A stretch of DNA of 64,000 nucleotides from Solidesulfovibrio sp. GTDB taxonomy: Bacteria > Desulfobacterota > Desulfovibrionia > Desulfovibrionales > Desulfovibrionaceae. Each line of letters begins with the position of its first letter. Positions within the stretch are counted from its first letter, which is position 1. Shown in pieces: positions 63,860 through 64,000 of this stretch. Below the pieces are notes generated by a model that was given only the letters and a program-made list of their open reading frames with translations, was not told the DNA's origin and ran no database searches. A program made the translations under genes and the position numbers. The DNA lies in assembly GCF_038562415.1 (NCBI RefSeq), contig NZ_JBCFBA010000008.1:78422-142421 (forward strand), given 5' to 3'.

Positions 63860-63935
63860 GGGCCGTTAACTCAGACGGTAGAGTATCTGCCTTTTAAGCA
63901 GAGAGTCGCTGGTTCGAGCCCAGCACGGCCCACCA
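63860..63935 (+). tRNA. tRNA-Lys(TTT)
   Basis: 76-nt cloverleaf: acceptor GGGCCGT/ACGGCCC, D-arm ACTC...GAGT, anticodon stem TCTGC/GCAGA with loop CTTTTAA (anticodon TTT), T-arm GCTGG-TTCGAGC-CCAGC, and encoded CCA end. Confidence 0.96.
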
Positions 63936-63945
63936 GCAAGCGTCC

Positions 63946-64000
63946 GTCCCCATCGTCTAGTGGCCTAGGACGGCGGCCTCTCACGCCGCTAACAGGGGTT
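63946..64000 (+). tRNA. tRNA-Glu(CTC), truncated by the window end
   Basis: Starts GTCCCCATCGTCTAGTGGCC, as bacterial tRNA-Glu does, with anticodon stem GCGGC/GCCGC and loop CTCTCAC (anticodon CTC). The sequence stops in the T-arm. It lies 10 nt after tRNA-Lys. Confidence 0.9.

Overview
The window looks like a chromosomal segment of a high-GC, anaerobic, sulfate-reducing bacterium of the Desulfovibrio type (Desulfovibrionaceae). This is inferred from gene content: a monomeric-type periplasmic nitrate reductase cluster in the order napC-napM-napA-...-napD-napG-napH, an nrfHA nitrite reductase, a Desulfovibrio-type outer-membrane porin, oxygen-sensitive radical-SAM and 2-hydroxyacyl-CoA-dehydratase-type proteins, and several sigma-54 promoters. 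No rRNA, phage, plasmid origin or CRISPR array is visible.

Layout. 1-365: G/C homopolymer tract and a composite hairpin repeat. 366-5831 (minus): an IclR regulator and a complete branched-chain amino-acid type ABC transporter (livK-H-M-G-F). 6179-7972: a lone polytopic membrane protein. 8055-19002 (minus): the nitrate respiration block napC-napM-napA, a methyl-accepting chemotaxis protein with a nitrate/nitrite-sensing (NIT) type domain, napD-napG-napH, then a haem-motif hybrid sensor kinase and a sigma-54 response regulator. 19403-21350 (plus): nrfH-nrfA. The 400-bp nap/nrf divergent region holds two outward-facing sigma-54 promoters and a shared palindrome, so nitrate and nitrite reduction look co-ordinately controlled by the two-component system at the end of the nap block. 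21550-24392: an anaerobic sulfatase-maturating enzyme and its Tat-exported sulfatase. 24405-31132: an AraC regulator divergent from a PaoABC-like periplasmic molybdenum aldehyde oxidoreductase with its own cytochrome b and a small helical protein. 31291-40563: an orphan dehydratase activase, purT, large GT-C-like membrane proteins, a thioesterase, an orphan Flp pilin with its own sigma-54 promoter, and a CBS protein with an ArsB/NhaD-type transporter.

40640-43640 is an AT-rich foreign island: an internally deleted IS1595-family transposase remnant followed by a secreted beta-propeller protein with a C-terminal BACON domain. 43811-46613: a 2-hydroxyacid dehydrogenase and another GT-C-like membrane protein. 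46700-47657 has no convincing gene; it carries four imperfect repeats of about 210 bp, each starting with the same short hairpin, and ends in an intrinsic terminator 25 bp before htpX. This is the best candidate for an undescribed element (a tandem structured RNA or attenuator). 48724-49218: a secreted protein of unknown function.

49444-57086 is a second liv-type operon (two tandem paralogous binding proteins, livH-M-G-F, then a phenylacetate-CoA ligase). It is interrupted between livG and livF by two inverted copies of the hairpin repeat seen at the left edge, again beside a G/C homopolymer tract. 57244-63738: a NYN-domain protein, a methyltransferase with a metal-chelate-type binding protein, an outer-membrane porin, an RRM RNA-binding protein and a nucleoside-recognition (Gate) membrane protein. 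The window ends with tRNA-Lys(TTT) and a truncated tRNA-Glu(CTC).
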